NCBI RefSeq assembly: GCF_001625215.2
Contig: NC_030388.2
Coordinates: 23,300,558-23,364,557, forward strand
Direction of reading: 5' to 3'
Length of the DNA: 64,000 bases
Source of the DNA: Daucus carota subsp. sativus
Lineage: Eukaryota; Streptophyta; Magnoliopsida; Apiales; Apiaceae
A program made the position numbers and the translations under genes. The notes below the pieces were generated by a model that searched no databases, was not told where the DNA came from, and was given only the letters and a program-made list of their open reading frames with translations. Within the stretch, counting starts at the first letter, position 1; every line of letters begins with the position of its first letter. Shown here piece by piece: positions 1-11,649 of this stretch.

Positions 1-1725
1 CAGTTAGCACTCCTCTTGATCCTAGTATTAAACTCCTACCAAATAAAGGTGTTTCAGTATCTCAACTTGAGTACTCAAGGGCTATAAGTAGTCTTATGTA
101 TGCCATGATAAGCACTAGGCCAGATATTGCCTATGCTGTTGGAAAGCTTAGTAGGTACACTAGCAAACCAAGTTCACATCATTGGCAAGCCTTAAGCCGA
201 GTATTTAAGTACTTGAAAGGAACCATGGATTATGGTTTGGCGTATACTGGATTTCCTTCGGTTATTGAAGGTCATTCAGATGCAAGTTGGATTTCCAATG
301 AGGAAGATCATTCTTCCACAAGTGGATGAGTATTCCTCCTTGGGGGAGGTGCTATCTCTTGGTCATCAAAGAAACAGAGTTGCATTACCGACTCAACAAT
401 GGAATCTGAATTTGTGGCATTATCAGCTGCTGGTAAAGAAGCTGAATGGCTAAGAAATCTGATATATGAAATTCCATTGTGGCCAAAACCTATATCACCC
501 ATATCAATAAGGTGTGATAGTCAATCTGCCTTGTCTAATGCTTATAGAGAAGTGTTTAAAGGCACATCTAGACACATAGGTGTTAGACATAGTATGATTC
601 GTGAGCTTATCACTCACGGTGTTATATCAGTGGAGTTTATAAGAACTCAACATAATTTAGCCGATCATCTTACCAAAGGATTGAGTAGAGATCTTGTGCA
701 CAAGTCGGCTGTGGGGATGGGATTAAAGTCCGTTTAAAAGTCTCTCATGTTGAGAAACCCAATTCTCACCTAAGATTAAATCAGGTGTTGAATTCAATGT
801 GGAAACTTAACATCTAGAGACTGGAACACATTAAAGCATCATCCCAAGTTATGTGTTCAGACCTGCAAGATAAGGAGGTTGAAGTCTATCTTCTTAATAG
901 TTCTTTTGAAAAATCGCATATGAAGGTGCGAGAATAAAAGAACTACCTATTTGAGCATGAAGTTTAGCCGCTTCAAGAAGCTTGGACTTGGCTTTGATAT
1001 GCTTAAGAAGGATTGGGACACAAGGCTAGTCAAATATAGTGTCAAGTAAGAAAATTTGAGAATGTAAAGTTATGTGTATATTATCTTCATGTATTCATTA
1101 TGAATAGTAGAGGTTCAATCCATCGCGATACCTTGATATTCGAATATTTGAAATGTGTATTTCATTTATGCATAACTTTGTTATTTGTTGTGATTTTGTT
1201 TAGTTGATTATGGATTACACTAAAATGGGGGAGGATTGTTGGTTATTTTAGTGTAAATTGAATTAACTAGTTGATCAATGTAATCATAATATTACATCGA
1301 ACAAGTCAGAAGAGTACGGAGTGTATGTTTAGTTCGAGTTTATTATGATTATTAGTGCTTATGAGGCATGTTCATTGGCATTAGACACATCTATTGGAAG
1401 AGAAGTGTCTATTGGCATTAGATTTATCCATTGACATTAGACACATCTATTGGGATAAGATGTGTTTATTGCCATTAGACAAATCTATTTGGTTGAAGGT
1501 GTGTCTATTGTCAAAAGACACATCCGTTGACATCTATATATAGATGTTGCATTGATCATTTCAAGAGATATGGTTCATTTGAAATACACAACAAAACACA
1601 TTCTCTCTTCTTGCAGAATTTCTGATTTTATACGATTGAATTATTTGGTGAACCACAAATAACTTCAATCTGAAAGTGTTCACACGACTTCAGAAAAATC
1701 CAAGTTACTACCAAATTATACAACA
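1..1725 (+). mobile_element. Ty1-copia retrotransposon, 3' part (RT/RNase H end plus 3' LTR)
   Basis: The window opens inside a Ty1-copia (Pseudoviridae-type) element; its 5' part lies outside. The coding part up to about 737 reads as the end of the copia reverse transcriptase and the RNase H domain, with family-typical motifs such as [32 protein letters not shown] and [12 protein letters not shown] noncoding stretch follows, then a purine-rich polypurine tract (1222-1236) directly before the 3' LTR. The copy is a fossil: the reading frame in view is broken at least once. The LTR still has clear ends, so it is probably not ancient, but age cannot be set without the 5' LTR. It appears to be inserted in a hAT element. 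Confidence 0.9.
1237..1725 (+). repeat. 3' LTR of the copia element
   Basis: The LTR starts with TGTTGG right after the polypurine tract and ends with CAACA, giving the short inverted TGTTG/CAACA ends expected of copia LTRs (489 bp). It carries several degenerate direct repeats of an 'ATTGxCATTAGACACATCTATT'-like unit at about 1375-1530 and a TATA-like TATATATA near 1532, which would be the LTR promoter. The five bases after the LTR (ATATT) would be the target duplication, but its partner is outside the window. Confidence 0.75.
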
Positions 1726-1819
1726 ATATTCTGATATTCTGCATTAATTTCTATGATTTCTAGATACTAAATTAGAAATGTATTTATAGAGATTAATGAT
1801 GTTTTTTTTTCATGTGTAG

Positions 1820-1890
1820 CACTAGAGGAAATGAATGTTGATGCAAGTTCAACAGCGGCATCAACCACTGGAGCAAGTCAGGCAACTTAA
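1820..1890 (+). CDS. possible last exon of the hAT transposase (partial)
   Basis: A candidate 3' splice site (TGTAG) precedes a short open frame reading LEEMNVDASSTAASTTGAS and ending in a TAA stop. Its low-complexity Ser/Thr/Ala tail and its place upstream of hAT subterminal repeats suggest the C-terminal end of the element's transposase, but no hATC motif is inside this short exon. The rest of the gene would be upstream, separated by the copia insertion and the window edge. It could equally be an unrelated exon. Confidence 0.3.
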
Positions 1891-2286
1891 ATGGTACATT
1901 TCTGCCTCTCTGTCACTCTGTGCAAGAATTTCATAACTAATGTATACTGCTGTGTCACTACTGTATCCAACTGACCAGTTTTTTGATTTACCACACTTAA
2001 TTTTTACAATAGTTGATTACATCCTATATATGAAAAACACAAATTGGTAGTCTGGTAGTTTAAATGGTTATTTCAAACTGACTTGGTAGTATTTTACTTT
2101 TTTATATGTGTTTGTTTCATGTCTGTACTTGGTATTTGGGTGTAAAATGATTCACTTCAGTTTAGCACTTGATCCTTATGAGACTTGAAGTGTTTGTTTT
2201 TTAAAAAGTCGCAGGCAATTAATTAAGTCAGGACAGTATACTTTATTTGGCTTTGGACGTAACTAGTGCAGGAAGGCTAAATGGTA

Positions 2287-2545
2287 CTCCCTCCGTCTCT
2301 TATTACTTTTCTCATTTGCCTTGGACACGTTTGCCAATGCACACTTTCTATCGTTAATATCTTTAGTTTCATATTAGTGTTGAATATAAAAACTTCATCG
2401 TATTAAAATACTCATAAATACGAATCCAACAAGATCACTCATGACTATATTTGGTCTCATAGATTTGGCGTAAACTAATCATTTGTCTCATGTTATGAAC
2501 AGTCCCGACATCTCAAACGAGCAAAGTAAAAAGAAACGGAGGGAG
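2287..2545. mobile_element. Stowaway-type MITE
   Basis: A 259-bp element has terminal inverted repeats CTCCCTCCGTCTC / GAAACGGAGGGAG and is flanked on both sides by TA (2285-2286 and 2546-2547), the Tc1/mariner target duplication. It has no coding capacity and would have been moved in trans by a mariner transposase. Confidence 0.85.
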
Positions 2546-3295
2546 TACTTTTTTTGCAACTAGCTCTGAGCCTCTGACTTAGTATGTCAGAAACAAAGGG
2601 AAGCTGTATCTTGTAATTTTTATATATTAGGATGCCTTCTCTGTAAAATACTTAAAAGTAGTATATATAGGATATCTATATAGCAATGAATGGTATTATA
2701 ATTTATTACTGTTTTTAGTTTTATGTTCATTTAGGCTACTGCAATTTGCTTTGTTTTTGTTTGGATTTTGGATTGGTCAGTAGAGTTTTACTAAAATTTG
2801 ATTTGAAACATGATTTCATTCTACATGACTAAGATTGGGAGAACAGAATTGACTGCTTTCAGTCTGACCAAGACTTGATTTTGTTAAACAACGAGCTGTG
2901 TCTAGAACTCATCAGAATTCAATGTATTTTAGTTGATAACATAACAGAAATTCTTTCGTACTAATTCAGTGCTTGTTTTTTAATTTCAATGCAGCCTTCT
3001 CCGACCTCCTTTGTCAAGCAAGTAAAGCAACTTAGCAAGCAGAGCCTCTGGAGTCTGTACTGGAGCCTGGACTTGGTTGAAGGACTTTGAAGTTGGAAAC
3101 TTGGAGTTGGAGGCAGATTAGCATTGGCCTCTCAACAAATTTAAAAATTTTATTTCTATATTTAAATGCAACTTCTGGTGGATGAATGTTTATTGGATGT
3201 TTTTGGATTGTTAAGTTTCTGGATTGTTAGTTTGTAACTCGTGATAAACTTAAATTCTGAATATTTTTCTGCAATGCAAGCTATTTTTATTAAAT

Positions 3296-3480
3296 TTCGG
3301 TTTAAAATTTCGGTTTTCGGTAAAAACTGAAAATAAAAGTTCGGTTCGGTTAATAACCGAATAATTTTCGGTTCGGTTAATAACCGAATAATTTTCGGTT
3401 CGGTTTTCGGTAGTGGTTTTTACAATATTTCGGTTTCGGTTAACCGGAAAAAATCTCGATTTCGGTTTCGGTTGACCGAA
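3296..3480. repeat. hAT subterminal repeat array (TTCGGTT / AACCGAA)
   Basis: Dense short repeats of TTCGGTTCGGTTAATAACCG, several of them internally palindromic, fill the last 200 bp of the hAT element. Such arrays are the expected transposase-binding region next to a hAT end. Confidence 0.7.
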
Positions 3481-3492
3481 TGCCCAGGCCTA

Positions 3493-4275
3493 GTTGTTAT
3501 CACGCGCCCGGTACTGTCTTATTGATTCACCTATTGTCAACCAGATTGAGAAAAAAATTGGAAACAATTTTTGAATATCTATTATTTTTTAAAATAAATG
3601 TTATGATTTCTATGAAGTATAATTCTATGATTTATTTTTTAAGATACTATTTTAAAATTTTTTAAAAAGAAATTTAAACATTATAGAATTTTTTTGAATT
3701 ATTTTAAAAATTAATTAAACCATATTTTATAAAACTTTAAAATTTAAATTTAAACAAATTTAAGATTTATTTTTTTCAATAATCCTCATCGCTGCGTAAT
3801 TTTTTTTCTTTTTTTAGTTAGTTGTTTGATTTATTAAATCTTTTTTAATATGTCTTGTTCCCAATTCATTTAAATTCTATTTTATCTTCTTGATATGTTG
3901 GTATAATACATAATCAAATCCAACAAATCAATTAATTTTTGTTAACTAATTTCACACATTTGTTAACTTATGAACTACACAATATTAAGAGAAAAAGCCA
4001 TGTACGGAAAAATTCTTGTTGTAAATTATACACTCCTAATTAGTAATAAGTAATTGTTGGGCCTTAGCCTGAAAGTGAAAGGAGCATTGGACTTGAGCCT
4101 ACAAGAGTACAAGGAGCAAAGCCCTCGAGTCAGTCTAAAAGAGAGTCCTATGAGTAAACGAAGAGAGAGCTGAGCAAAAGCTTGGAAAATCCGAATAAGA
4201 ACACTACTCGTATGAGCGGAAAATATGAAGCAAGAATCAATCCCGCTCGTATTTCTCAATTAATTAATAAATATT
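3493..4275. other. AT-rich intergenic DNA, no gene seen
   Basis: Very AT-rich sequence with homopolymer runs and only short chance open frames. I see no splice-bounded exon, RNA gene or clear transposon end here. Confidence 0.6.
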
Positions 4276-4295
4276 GGCCCTGTTTGGGAATTAGC

Positions 4296-4363
4296 ATTTC
4301 TCCGGAGATCCGGGTTCGACTCTGGCTCATCCGAATAAGCCTCCATTGTCAAAAAAAAAAAAA
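4296..4363 (+). mobile_element. 5'-truncated tRNA-derived SINE fragment with poly(A) tail
   Basis: It contains a Pol III box B (GGTTCGACTCT, 4313-4323) followed by GGCTCATCCGAA and ends in a 13-A tail. The same box B region is shared with the SINE at 33770-33840, so they are copies of one family. The box A half is missing. Confidence 0.6.
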
Positions 4364-4405
4364 TAGCAGTTGAGAGGATTAAATTAGATGTTTTGACTAA
4401 CTGAA

Positions 4406-4682
4406 GGGTCATGTTCAAGAGAGAACCATTAGAGAGAGAACCTATAGAACCCTTACCTTATTTCTAGTATTAGTTAGGGTTCTACAGCAGAACTTCACAT
4501 GCAAAAAATGTCAATATCTATGTATTATATTTTAAAATTATTTTTGAACACACACAACGATTGAAAAAACATATATTTAGATTTAGATCCTAAAAATCTA
4601 TTTAAAATTTAGGGTTCTGCAGCAGAACCATAGTGGTTCTATGGTTTTATTTTAAGGACCGGTTCTCTCTTGAGCGCGACCC
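4406..4682. mobile_element. 277-bp MITE with ~22-bp terminal inverted repeats
   Basis: The ends GGGTCATGTTCAAGAGAGAA and TTCTCTCTTGAGCGCGACCC are inverted copies with few mismatches. The interior repeats a TAGGGTTCTRCAGCAGAAC unit at about 4476 and 4610. The flanks share only TGAA, so the superfamily is unclear. Confidence 0.6.
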
Positions 4683-5198
4683 TTGAAATATATGTTTTGA
4701 CTAGCGGATTGAATTAGCGGTTTCTTATAACACTGTTTGGTAAATATCTCTTTGATTAGCTTTTCATGACACATCCAAAACCTCTAACTCAAAAAACTCC
4801 TTAAACTAGCTTTTTGAAAATTAGCTTTTTGAGCCCAAACATCTCTTTCAATCCACTAACTAACAAACACTCACATTAGCCGATATTAGCGGATTGAAAT
4901 GATCAAACCTTTAAAACACTCCAAACCTCTAATTTTATCCCAAACCACTACCTTCCAAACACCCAGTTATAATTAGATATTAATTTCTCAAGATTTTTCA
5001 AGATGACATTCCAAATCCAAATTGCAATGCACCGATCGGTAAAGCGAGTATAGTACACAAAAATTCAGGCATGAAAACTAAAGGGCAATACTACTAAAGC
5101 ATGTAAACAAACAGGATGAAACAACTATAAACAAAACACAAGTAGCTACGGCCAACAAATACAGAATAACATATTTCTAGAAGCCAAACTTATAGAAA

Positions 5199-7398
5199 TC
5201 ATGAAGGAACATTAAAATGAAACAACCATGAGATGACAAACGCAAACACCATACAGGCCAGCAAGAAGTTGAGAAAACGATGGCCTTGCCAGAAGTTTCG
5301 AGTCTCTGTGGAGGACAATGGTAGAGCTATGGTAGCAACATCATTAGCTTCATTCCACTGCTCTAGCAACTCTGCCTCATTTGCGCAGGAGACGTTTTCT
5401 GCAACTGATCCACAAATTTCACAAGTTCTGCAGTTGAGAAGAGTGTAGTAAAATTAGGATGACAGACATAATTTAAAAAAGTAATTGTGGAAGTAGTAAT
5501 TACTGAAATATTTATATTTATGTTGTTTTCTTTTCTGGATTCAAGATGTTTCGATCTGTGTTTACATAAGTAGATTTGATCTTATATAAAATGCAAGGAA
5601 AAATGCAAATCGCTGAAATAAATTGCTCAAATTAGTAAGACATAGTTCAGAGCTAGAAACTTTGCAGATTGCTACAATGAACAAGACCATGGAAAGAATA
5701 TATAATGAGTATGATATGTAGTATCGTATTAATATAAAGATGCAACACAGCAACAGTAATCAAAAGCATTGGATATGGAGTTTTAGTAATTAGTGTATAA
5801 TGAAAGGCTGGAATTGAAGAGATAGTCCAGAATTGACGCCTACCTAATATTATCATAACTCATATACTACAACAGCAATAAGAAACTGGGGATTTACTGA
5901 ATCAGTCAAAATGTCAAATTCACATCCTTCCTATGGTTTGATACACTAAACAAGATTTACCCATTTGACAAAAAACATGCACTTTCTAAATTCAAAACAA
6001 ACAACCCGAGTTGTGGAGTTTGAGCTGAGTTATAAATAGGAGATATGCCCGGGGTGCACTTAAGGAAGCTTTAAACAATGAATAGGCTAAATTTTGACAC
6101 CAGATGGATACTAATCGATCCCCAATACTCAATTCCTGAAACAACAGCCAGGAGAAAATGTCGGTTACTGTAGTAGAGGAGTTTCGGGCACTGTCGTCCA
6201 CTTCATATAAAATGATCCAACTTATCATCTTAAGCTTAGGTGAATCCAATTTGTTAAACGCCCAGTAAAATCCACCATTACAGAAACTATAGTTATGTCA
6301 ACAGAAGACAGAGACATTATTATTCCAGGGGAAAGATAAATCAAGGAATCATTATAATCATGTCTATATGACTTCAGATGAACAGCAACAAGTGCCATAC
6401 ACAGTATACTTTAATCAAAAAAGCAGCAAAAGTAGTGGAGTGAGGCAACTTAAATTAAGAAAGTGGAAAGTGAAAGAGACCAAACAAGATTCACATGAAG
6501 CTAGAAATGTAGAAGAATTTTCAATATGGTTGGCTATAGATGCAGGGTTGCCTGATTATAAATGTTTTCCTCATTTGATTCTTGAAATTTTGTATAATCT
6601 GCTTTTCAACTTCCATGGTTGAGTTATTCTTTCCCACATCAAAGCAATTTGATTCTAATATATAATGTTTATACTATTAAGTGTCATATACATTGAACCT
6701 AACCCAACTTCAGATACATAGGTTGGACAATTCAGCCATCATTATTAGATATAAATACACAATAGAACTACTTGAACAAGAAACTCTATTAAATTCACAT
6801 TTAAAATACAAATTAATATGAGAAAGAAAAAACAAGTCTTGAATCCACATATTAACTTTAAAAGCCAGAACAGGATAAATAATGAATCTCAACATTCTCT
6901 ATATGTGATCACACATTCTGACCTGAAATTCGATAAATTAACAAAAGGGCCACTAAAATTAACACTAACAAGTAAATGGCTACCTTCAAAATCAAGAAAA
7001 ACTAAAAACCAATAAAAATCTGAACTTTAACAAAAAACTTACTTGTTGCCCTTAATCTTGAACCAGGTTTCAGCACAGTGTTTATGTGCAACAGCCAGAT
7101 CATCTTTACAACAACATCCCAATTCCATAGGCACTCCAGATTCTTGATAAGAAGAATCTAAAGTCATATGACAAATCCTACAATCCCTCTCACATTTTGA
7201 CAAATGCAGCTTGGTATCATGGACCCCACTTTCCAGATCCACAAGCTCAACTGAACACTCTGAAACACAAGATTCTCTCCTCTTATCTGCAGCCCCCAGA
7301 ATCTCAGAAGCAGAAAAGCTTGAAGCTCTGTGAACCTCTTGAGCAATAATGTTGGATTCTTGAAGATCAACATGAGGAGTGTTGCTCAAAGTTGTCAT
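5199..7398 (-). CDS. RING-CH (MARCH-type) E3 ubiquitin ligase, one membrane segment
   Basis: Two exons, join(5199..5427, 7043..7398) on the minus strand, encode 194 aa. The intron has GTAAGT and TGCAG ends. The domain is a RING-CH zinc finger at residues 73-124: C73-x2-C76, C95-x-C97, H105-x2-C108 and C121-x2-C124, the C4HC3 pattern with His in the fourth-pair position that marks RINGv proteins. The intron splits the finger just before C121. A hydrophobic stretch near the C-terminus (FLNFLLACMVFAFVISWLF) should anchor it in a membrane. By family knowledge it would pass ubiquitin from an E2 to membrane-linked substrates. The first 70 residues are Ser/Glu-rich and unstructured in appearance. 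The exact plant orthologue and substrates are not known to me. Confidence 0.88.
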
Positions 7399-7399
7399 T

Positions 7400-8902
7400 A
7401 CAATCTACAAGGATATAGACAGAGACAGTGAGATAGATGAAGAGGAGAGGATGTGTCATGAGTTCATGGATGTTGTTAATAAAGTACTCTAGTAGGTGAT
7501 TTGTATGTTTGCTTTGTTGTTTGTCAGTCCAAAGGGCATGGACAGTACTTAAAAGAACTGTAAAATATGAATATTTATATGTGTAGGACTAGGAGTCTAG
7601 GACTAGGACCAGAACTGTGGTAGTTTTTACAGTGAAGGTATTATGATAAATAATGCATGTAGTATGATACAGGAGCAATATTCTATACACAAAGAAACAA
7701 GTAGATAGAACTAGAAGTCTATAAATCTGCAATGGCAGATTTATTGCTTGTCACTGCAGTTTCTGGATTCAAGAAAGATTTTTCATTTTTCCCGCTCAAA
7801 TATTTATCCTTTACTTCTGCTGCTTTCTTCACGGTTCCAACTTCCACCAGAGCATCTCAAAAAAAATTTCTTAAATATAGTATAAAATATATGTTTTTAC
7901 TAAACTTCAGACTCCAACTATAACTCTTTATTTATTATATTATATTAATAGGTCTTTCTAACAACAACTAATATTTATTATTAGTTGACCGATTTTTTTA
8001 TTGCGCGGAATATTAATTAATGAGATCGAAGTCAATAAAATTACAAATATGATTGTTAGTATGTCTCCTACAGTCATTAACTAAATTTCAGCGTCAAATA
8101 TTCTTTTATACAAGTATGTCTGTTAGGCTGCAGTCTGCCGAGGCCTTGTGATATTAAACTACTCTCACACAGTCTTTAAACAAATGCAGGCACAGATTAC
8201 ATTTCTGATTAAAAATTAAAAGAGTAAATTACAAAGTGATGGCCGAGCTTTACTCCCTTTTGCATTTTGGTGGCTAAAATTTCAGATTTGCAATAAGGTG
8301 GCCAAATATTACTTTAACTCTTCGAAAAGGTGGCTAAGAGCCACTTTTTAAAGAAAAAATTAGTTTTTTTTCCTCAAAAAAGTGGTCCTTAGCCACCTTT
8401 TTGAAATTTAAAAGCAATGTCCAGACACTATATTGCAAATTTGAAATTTTGGCCACTAAAATGTAAAAGCGGGTAAATTTCAGTCACAACTCTATAACTT
8501 TATCGGATAACCCAACCTAAATGTAACTTACGGTAAATTGAATACTTTAAGTGCTGTTTGAACAAATAGCAGCTTCCTGTAATGAGACATCTGATAAATC
8601 ATTATCACAAAAATATATTATACTTGCAGAATTTATAGTAGTCTCATACAATGAGTTGAACTCAGTTTTGTTAAATCTTGCCACTCATTGATGAGACCCC
8701 CTGTGCTTTGAGTATTTGACTGAACTTTCAACTCGAGCCCATAGTAAAAGAATTGGATGTGCATCTGCGTGTCTCTACTTGTACCCGTTATTTAATTTCA
8801 GCCGTGCAAGAGATGATGCCTAGTTTCTATGCTATGTTCAGAGTTACCCTTTTCTATAGCATGATATTGATGTTACCTAAGTGTTTTGACAATGTTCAGC
8901 GC
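7400..8902. other. intergenic region between RING-CH and MYB genes
   Basis: It holds the presumed promoter and 5' UTR of the RING-CH gene (7399-7600) and the 3' flank of the MYB gene. Apart from the inverted-repeat element at 8230-8505, I see no exon-like frame supported by splice sites or family motifs. Confidence 0.6.
8230..8505. mobile_element. palindromic MITE-like inverted repeat
   Basis: The two halves can be folded on each other: CTTTTGCATTTTGGTGGC on the left pairs with GCCACTAAAATGTAAAAG on the right, and AAGGTGGCTAAGAGCCACTT near the centre pairs with AAGTGGTCCTTAGCCACCTT. It has no coding capacity. The outer ends and target duplication are not clear, so the superfamily is left open. 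Confidence 0.6.
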
Positions 8903-11643
8903 TTAAGCAGTAGTCCCGACGCCACTCTTAATCCAGGCGATGTTGTTCAGATCAGTGACTAGAGCTGCCAACTCTTGATTGGTAGAGGAGGGAATTTCCT
9001 GGTAATCAACAAATTCAGGTCCCAGCAATGAGCTTTGACAATTGGCCTCGCCATGAGATGCACAGCAACCGTAACCACATAAGCGTGGAACAACAGGATC
9101 ACCACAAGAATAGTTAAGAACTTTGCTGATACCGAACTCTGGTCTGGAGGCTTGGAGCAAACTCCTCTGCCCTGGGGTTGTCTTTGTAATCATGGAACCA
9201 AGAGTGTTGTATACAGCAAATGCACCAACATTAGCTACCGGACGATAAAGTGTAGAATCACTGTTAGGATTGTCTTTCTCAGGATTATGACGACACTCGT
9301 CTTTCTCTTTCTCTGGAACATGATGATGCTCCTCCATTTCAGGAATAACCGTGTCATGAACATTTTCAAAATCAACAAGTCCACTAGGCGTCATGCTTGC
9401 CTTTCTCACCTCAGGAGGTTTGATAAAATTAGGGTGTCCATACGAAGCTTGTGAGGATGCTCTGGACGTCTCTAGCAAGCCATCGACCAGTGTGTTGTGA
9501 GATGCTGGTCCAGGCTTACTGAGACCCAAGCATCTTCGCTTTAGCGTAGCATTCCAGTGGTTCTTGACTGCATTATCAGTTCTCCCTGGTAGTAATTTTG
9601 CGATTACAGACCATTTGCTTCCATGTCTTTTGTGAGCTGAGATAATAAGCTGATCTTCTTCCTCTGCAGGAAAGTGATGCTACTAATGACATTAAGAAAC
9701 AAGATACAGGTATAGCAACAGAATAGTCTCCCTAAATAAGAATAAATTCTTTTAAAGATATGCGCACATTTTTGCAACCAACTTTTGATTACAGAACATT
9801 CACACAACACTACAGATAAAGACAATCAGAAAGACATTAACATAAGAAAAACACATTCAAGAAGAATGTTAACCATAACAATATGATTGGCAAGCATTAA
9901 TGCATTACAACATCAGCAACAATACTACACTCCAAACTTCCTTTCAGCTCATTCAGTGATTCAGGTAGTTGTATTGGATATGGTAGGGTTCAAGTGCTCA
10001 GAGGTAATAACATATTATCTATACACAAGTGCACAACTGAACAGAAAGTGCATATGTTTAAATTAACCGTGATTGGTGTGTCTAATACATCTTGCAAGAA
10101 AATAGGTATATTGTAGCACATGCACAAATATTACCCCTTGCATGTATCTCATTTTCCAAGTTCCAACAGGTGTTCCTACAAAACCAAAACACAGGGCCCT
10201 TACTGTATGACCCTTAATGCATATAGAATCAGATATTAACATACTTTCTAGGAGCATCATCCCATTGACGAGGCGTAAACTACTGTTTCCGTAAACACAT
10301 AGGTTATAGAATTATAGTTAGATACAAAGATTTTTGGGTTAACACTCACACTTTGAAGAAAGGCACAACCAAATACACAAAATGAATTTCTGACAAAGAT
10401 CAGATTATATTATGCTTGATTGTGTATAAAATGTTATAATGCGGTTGCAAAAGAGCATTGTACTAGTTTGTGAAAAAAGATGCATTTTAAGCCGAGTATT
10501 TTCCTAATATAACAGCAGGTGACGGAATAGTTACGGGGCCAAAAGGATGTCTATCTCAATGATCAGGCAAGCAAAAGCAGACTTTAGAAACAGAGGTTGC
10601 AGGGAAAAAGAATGGCAGTAATTAACAACTGGAAATGATGAAGGGGGATATAAGAGAAGAGCACCAAGTCTATCTCATCCTTCACATTATTACATAACTC
10701 GTACCAATTCTTATAGAGGTACTCGTATAGGCGTATGCCATTTCCATCAATAAGCATTCAGTGATCGATTAATCCTTCAAATCTCTTACCTTTCCATATC
10801 ATGATACAACATCTAACAATCAACTCACAAAAACTATATTTTTCAATAGAAACTGTGAGTCTGTGACATTACTCGCTACTCATTCCGTATACAACTTCAG
10901 AAGACAGGAATTACAAATGTAACTAATGCCAATTCATTTTACATGATACACCTCAAGCAACAATGGAGCTATCAAAGACCTTTAAAAACATCATTTAGAT
11001 TCAATAACCTTACTTCCTAGCTGTTTAATGACTTAAAACTGAGATAGAAAAAGAAAAATCTGAATATGCCATAGAAGTTCAAAAATGGTATAGTTGAAAT
11101 TTCAAAGGATACCTATATAGTATATACCATAGAAGGTTACATTTCTTTCCAATTTTCACAGAGGATAGTTCAATTAGATTTTATTTTTTTTATAAAAAAA
11201 AAATCACTAAGGAAACATCTTAGGTTAAGTACCAAACATCAAAAAACAAGAAAGAAAAACACAACTTCAATATCATCAAAAGCGTAACCACTAAACGCAA
11301 ATATCATACGCAGCAATATCAGACACAACCCGAAACCCGACAAAAAAAAATGCAACTGCATAGGATGACAGGGGTATTATGAGAAAGGCAGACAGGACTA
11401 ACCAGTAAAAGGGATGCGTTTAAGACCAGGGTCAAGCTGATTACACCACCTAAGACGACACGACTTGCCAGACCTACCGGGAACGCCTTGGGCCAACACA
11501 CTCCAGTTCCTAGGCCCAAACTTAGTAACTAAGTCTGTCAAAGCCGCGTCTTCTTCATTCGACCAACTTCCCCGAACTGATCGCATTTCACCAGCCCTGT
11601 CTTCGTCGGCGACAACCGCCGCCTCGCCGCCGTAGGGGATCAT
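8903..11643 (-). CDS. R2R3-MYB transcription factor (MYB25/MYB109-like)
   Basis: Two exons, join(8903..9663, 11403..11643), give 333 aa. Exon 1 carries the R2 repeat ([16 protein letters not shown]...[19 protein letters not shown]) and exon 2 completes R3 ([32 protein letters not shown]). The regularly spaced Trp residues of both repeats are present, with Phe in place of the first Trp of R3 (PFTEEED), as is normal for R2R3 proteins. The intron falls in R3 right after PFT and has GTTAGT and CTGCAG ends. The [23 protein letters not shown] and LKRR signatures fit the group containing Arabidopsis MYB1, MYB25 and MYB109. It should act in the nucleus as a DNA-binding regulator. The acidic and His-rich middle region and the C-terminal [14 protein letters not shown] motif also recall this group. 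Confidence 0.9.
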
Positions 11644-11649
11644 GCTGTT

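Larger units (their letters stand above)
1731..3492 (+). mobile_element. 3' half of a hAT-superfamily DNA transposon
   Basis: After the copia LTR the sequence looks like the end of a hAT element. A short final exon (1820-1890) is followed by a long 3' region, then an array of CGGTT/AACCG subterminal repeats (3296-3480), and a terminus ending ATGCCCAGGCCTA. On the other strand this end reads TAGGCCTGGGCATTCGGT, the usual kind of plant hAT terminal inverted repeat. The 5' end would lie before the window, beyond the copia insertion, so the 8-bp target duplication cannot be checked. A Stowaway MITE (2287-2545) sits inside it. Confidence 0.6.
4276..4965. mobile_element. decayed TIR element with nested insertions (hAT-like ends)
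   Basis: The left end GGCCCTGTTTGGGAATTAGC and the right end CTTCCAAACACCCAG are roughly inverted copies of each other, of the GGCCNTGTTTGG type common in plant hAT MITEs. The interior has repeated TTAGCGGATTGAA and AGCTTTTTGA units on both sides. Inside it lie a SINE fragment (4296-4363) and a second MITE (4406-4682). No convincing 8-bp target duplication is left. Confidence 0.4.
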
